Of a stretch of DNA of 64,000 bases, positions 61,223 to 64,000 are shown one piece after another. The notes under the pieces are model-generated. The model had not been told where the DNA came from, searched no databases, and saw nothing but the letters and a program-made list of their open reading frames with translations. The stretch spans positions 47,890,401 to 47,954,400 of the forward strand of contig CM049317.1 in the NCBI GenBank assembly GCA_026874595.1, read 5' to 3'. This stretch comes from Sipunculus nudus. Its lineage: Eukaryota > Annelida > Sipuncula > Golfingiida > Sipunculidae. Position numbers and translations under genes: made by a program. Numbering within the stretch: position 1 is the stretch's first letter; each line of letters starts with the position of its first letter.

Positions 61223-61390
61223 ATAGAGAAGACTTCAGGAACCTCTACACTGAGTACTGAGGAAATCTCAAACAGATTCACCCACAGTTGGGAAGACAGC
61301 AGCAACTAATTGAAATGGTGAAAGTTGCGTTGCAGGAGCTTTCAGCCAAACAACTCCTGGATGATTTGATGGATGCACATATGTTGACAG
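61223..61390 (+). CDS. SAM-domain gene, exon 2 (contains a stop)
   Basis: Acceptor TTTGCTTTGTAG; the first two bases complete a codon split by intron 1 to give ..FK-D-REDFRNLYTEY, then TGA (61,258-61,260), then GNLKQIHPQLGRQQQLIEMV and ALQELSAKQLLDDLMDAHML. The second part matches SAM helices 4-5. Donor ACAG|GTACTG leaves phase 1. Confidence 0.6.
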
Positions 61391-61840
61391 GTACTGAAAT
61401 ATTTGACCTAAAAAAATTCTAGCTAAAGGGTGTACCATAAACAATTATGTGTGCTTACAGCAGAATAAGAAAAATCTCCTGAAGTTTTTCTTCTTTTAAT
61501 GCCATGCCACTCAACAAGCTTCTAACAGTAGTTATATATGAACACTATATTCTTTATGCACAAATATCATGTTTGTAACCTACAAAACCCTGCTCATGTT
61601 GGTCCAATACATGCTTGGACCTGTGCCCTGGTGGGGAAACCCAACAAACCCTATCATGTTAAGGAAAGAAGTATGCAAAATGTTATCACTGCATTTAAGG
61701 ATTGTCACCACTGAACAGGCTTTAAAAGCATAACTCATGTTGGTCTGAGGAAAAAATTAACTAGTTATTTAGTTTGATTTTTACAATAACAGCAATGCAG
61801 TTTGGAAGACCATATTCTCATTTTCGATGATTTTTTGCAG

Positions 61841-61966
61841 AAGATATCAGCACAGTGGTACCATACTTGCGACCAAATCTGCTGACTTCTAAGCTGGTGC
61901 CCCCCAGGAAAGAAGTTCAGGCGCACAATTCCAAAAGTAGGAGAGAGCTTCATTAACATTAAAAAG
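61841..61966 (+). CDS. SAM-domain gene, exon 3
   Basis: Acceptor TTTTTTGCAG; continues in phase as EDISTVVPYLRPNLLTSKLV PPRKEVQAHN, then hits TAA at 61,954-61,956. In another frame the end reads ESFINIKK and joins exon 4 in phase, which implies a one-base indel within about 61,925-61,950. Donor AAAAAG|GTAGAA. Confidence 0.55.
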
Positions 61967-62378
61967 GTAGAAAAATGTCATTCATAGATTTTTATTAATT
62001 CAGCTGAATGGGCTGTAGAAATACTCTTTCATTTGTTTTTAGTTACTGTTGCTTTACATGTCATCTGTAAATCATTTATCAATGTCTTAAATATCAGTTT
62101 CGTGAAAAAGTATTCAAAATATATTTATTATGGATATTTTTTACACTTTATGTCTGTCATAATTATAATTACTTGTCAAGATGAACCAATCATGGACGTA
62201 CAATATTAATAAGATATGATTATATATGATTAATTTAGGTATGCAGCAAACATATTCCTTCCATGACAATAATACTATTTCCTGTAAATATTTACCAGTT
62301 TTTGCTCATTTCAGCATTCTCCTATTTGTTACAACTTCAAGTTTAAATGCTCAGTGTTTGACATTTTTTATTTCACAG

Positions 62379-62749
62379 GTTGGGACAAGTGTAGAAGAGT
62401 TGCGCAAAGATAGGAGGGAGGCCTACCAAAAGTGGGAAATATTGTTGCAGCCTCAAGTGATGGTTGTCCTTAACTTTAAACAGGTTTTTGTTTTGCTGGA
62501 GGATGTAGTTATCAAGTTCCAGTACTGCTTAAGGCAGTGGATTTGTGCTTCAAGGCCATATTTTTGTTTAATCTTGAATATTCACTACCAGTTATGGATA
62601 TTTTGTGTTACATCCAATTGGTACTGTATGATATCCATACCAAGTATGACAGACCCAGTTCCTGGTTAAGGAACTGGTTTGTATGGATTGAAACATCATT
62701 TAAATGTTTGATATTTCCATTGTTTTCCATTCTATTAATCTTCTATTAG
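62379..62749 (+). CDS. SAM-domain gene, exon 4 (C-terminal part)
   Basis: Acceptor TTTATTTCACAG. Reads VGTSVEELRKDRREAYQKWE, ILLQPQVMVVLNFKQVFVLL and EDVVIKFQ; the frame then shifts by one base at about 62,515-62,523 into VPVLLKAVDLCFKAIFLFNL, EYSLPVMDILCYIQLVLYDI and HTKYDRPSSWLRNWF. The tail is the most family-like part of the gene. The stop in the shifted frame is at 62,747-62,749, but the true end is probably a little earlier. Confidence 0.6.
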
Positions 62750-62759
62750 ATTTCTTCCA

Positions 62760-63870
62760 CCAAGACAAAGCCTGCTCATGGTCTTAATTGTTGTCTGAAT
62801 ATATTTAAATTACATTTTTGTAGTTTAAATTTTGCTGGTATTCTCAATGTATTCACCTGGACATTTTACAACACAGATAAATTTCAAATTTCATTTTCTT
62901 TATATTTAAGATTATTAGGAATCAGATCTTTTATGTGTTTTGTGTTTGATTATTGTATTTTTGATTGTTGTATTTTAGTCTATTTTTCCTGGCTTTTGCA
63001 TATTAGTGCTTGAAATTGGTTGTAATTTTTGATTGACCATCATTTATTTACAGATATTGAAAGTAATCCATTGTTTAAATGTATGAGATCTTTAACCATA
63101 TGCAGATCTGTACATTTTCCACTGATATATAGTATTACATTTATGCTAATATATGTAATAATTCTATATTCTGTATGTGTGTCTGGTAACATTATGTATG
63201 AACTGATTAGCAAACACAATTTTTTAAAGTTTGCTTCTTTGGTATGAACTCATGAGTAAACACAGACTTTTGCAATGTTTTTATGTGAATGACATGAAAG
63301 CATACATTCCTGTAACACAAAGCTTCAGTTTTGTGATAAACTTTGTAATTGTTTATGGCACTGCAATATCGAAGATCAGATGGTTTTGCAGTAACCGACT
63401 TGTTGAATATAATTTTATATAAATGACCATTGAATATAAATGATAATCGCTATTGTATATATTTGAAAAGTACTGCTGTTCATTGTATATATGTTACTCT
63501 CAAAAGTTTGTGTCAGTGGGTTATAATTTCTTATTGTTGTATATAAAGAATGCATACCCACATATGCATACAAATCATTGTTAATATTTTACCAGTCTTT
63601 ATTATCAAAACCAGTTACACATGCAATAAATATTCCATAGTGTATCACAATACTTTGTTGCAGTTTTTCTTCTATTGCTTATTAATATATTTCTTAAGGG
63701 AATAGATACATTGATAAGGGAATAAAGACAGTGGACCAAACCATTTGTTCCTCCCTAATGGATCTAGTTCACATCCCCTGTATTGCTTAATGTCTTCCCA
63801 TGTTTAAACATACCTGTATTTACACAAAGGTAATGCCAGAGAATTTTCCCAACCAGAAGGGTGCAGGCAC
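62760..63870. other. AT-rich DNA 3' of the SAM-domain gene
   Basis: No clear polyadenylation site can be singled out among many AT-rich candidates; no other gene is seen. Confidence 0.35.
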
Positions 63871-63879
63871 CGGCTAATT

Positions 63880-64000
63880 CTTTTTCCAACCGGTAAAGAT
63901 TAACTAACCAAAACCGGTTATTTATAAATCGGTTAAAATTAACCGAATATATCGGTTGTTTGTAACCGGTCAAGAGTAACCGATGAAAAGCGGTTATATA
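63880..64000. repeat. CGGTTA/TAACCG hairpin cluster (right edge)
   Basis: About eight copies of CGGTT/AACCG half-sites in 120 bp, including AACCGGTT and the hairpin CGGTTAAAATTAACCG (63,930-63,945). The cluster runs off the window, so its extent is unknown. It resembles the cluster at 58,166-58,295. Confidence 0.6.

Larger units (their letters stand above)
58577..62749 (+). pseudogene. Four-exon SAM-domain gene, disrupted
   Basis: Exons 58,577-58,643, 61,223-61,390, 61,841-61,966 and 62,379-62,749 join in phase across GT-AG introns. Exons 1-2 encode a sterile-alpha-motif-like N-terminus: MDEFVVTILTEWGFDSFIEH, then DREDFRNL and LKQIHPQLGRQQQLIEMVK. SAM domains are helical protein- or RNA-binding modules. 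Exon 4 ends with VPVLLKAVDLCFKAIFLFNL, the style of tail found in large families of uncharacterised SAM-containing proteins of fish and invertebrates (from memory). Disruptions: TGA at 61,258-61,260; a frame break in exon 3 before TAA at 61,954-61,956; and a frame break near 62,515-62,523. These may be real decay or assembly indels. The middle region of such proteins seems largely missing. Intron 1 holds a MITE. Confidence 0.65.

Overview
This window looks like nuclear DNA from an invertebrate animal, most plausibly a bivalve or other mollusc. It is AT-rich and gene-poor, full of (TA)n microsatellites and TIR, LTR and tRNA-derived mobile elements, and the few recognisable coding segments are split by GT-AG introns. 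The lineage call is inference from repeat style; no rRNA, intact tRNA or conserved host gene fixes the species. Almost every open frame is short and uninformative, and nothing bacterial (operons, Shine-Dalgarno sites) is present.

Layout: 1-7.6 kb is AT-rich non-coding DNA with a MITE (2.2-2.5 kb) and a CpG-rich fold-back element (4.5-4.7 kb). At 7.69-9.60 kb is a tandem array of about eleven ~155-bp units carrying AGGTCAnnnTGACCT palindromes. At 12.9-14.5 kb are G-rich repeats, a large-unit tandem duplication and a second MITE copy. At 15,875-21,711 is a complete but dead 5.8-kb TA-flanked DNA transposon on the minus strand. Five exon-like pieces of a DDE_3 (Tc1/mariner-IS630 type) transposase are visible in it, and it has itself been invaded by a 1.57-kb Tigger/pogo-type element in intron 1 and by a tRNA-derived SINE in a later intron.

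At 25,968-26,768 is a solo LTR with a perfect 5-bp target duplication; its sister LTR is at 39,558-40,333, at the 3' end of a decayed Ty3/Gypsy pol remnant (38,010-39,460) in which the LTR follows RNase H directly. 26.8-38.0 kb and 40.3-45.0 kb hold nothing recognised. 45-49 kb and 53-54.3 kb hold related dispersed repeats, two more large-unit tandem arrays with GGTGGCGCCACC and AGGTCATGACC palindromes, and a pair of tRNA-like repeats nested in an older repeat. 55.7-57.5 kb holds TE ends, the third MITE copy and a tRNA-like SINE.

The only host-like gene is a four-exon, plus-strand SAM-domain gene at 58,577-62,749. It has good splice sites but one in-frame stop and two frame breaks, so it is a pseudogene or suffers from assembly indels. 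Its first intron carries a 291-bp Mutator-like MITE with a 9-bp target duplication, and CGGTTA/TAACCG hairpins lie on both sides of the gene. The genes do not form a pathway; the window mainly records layered transposition and decay.
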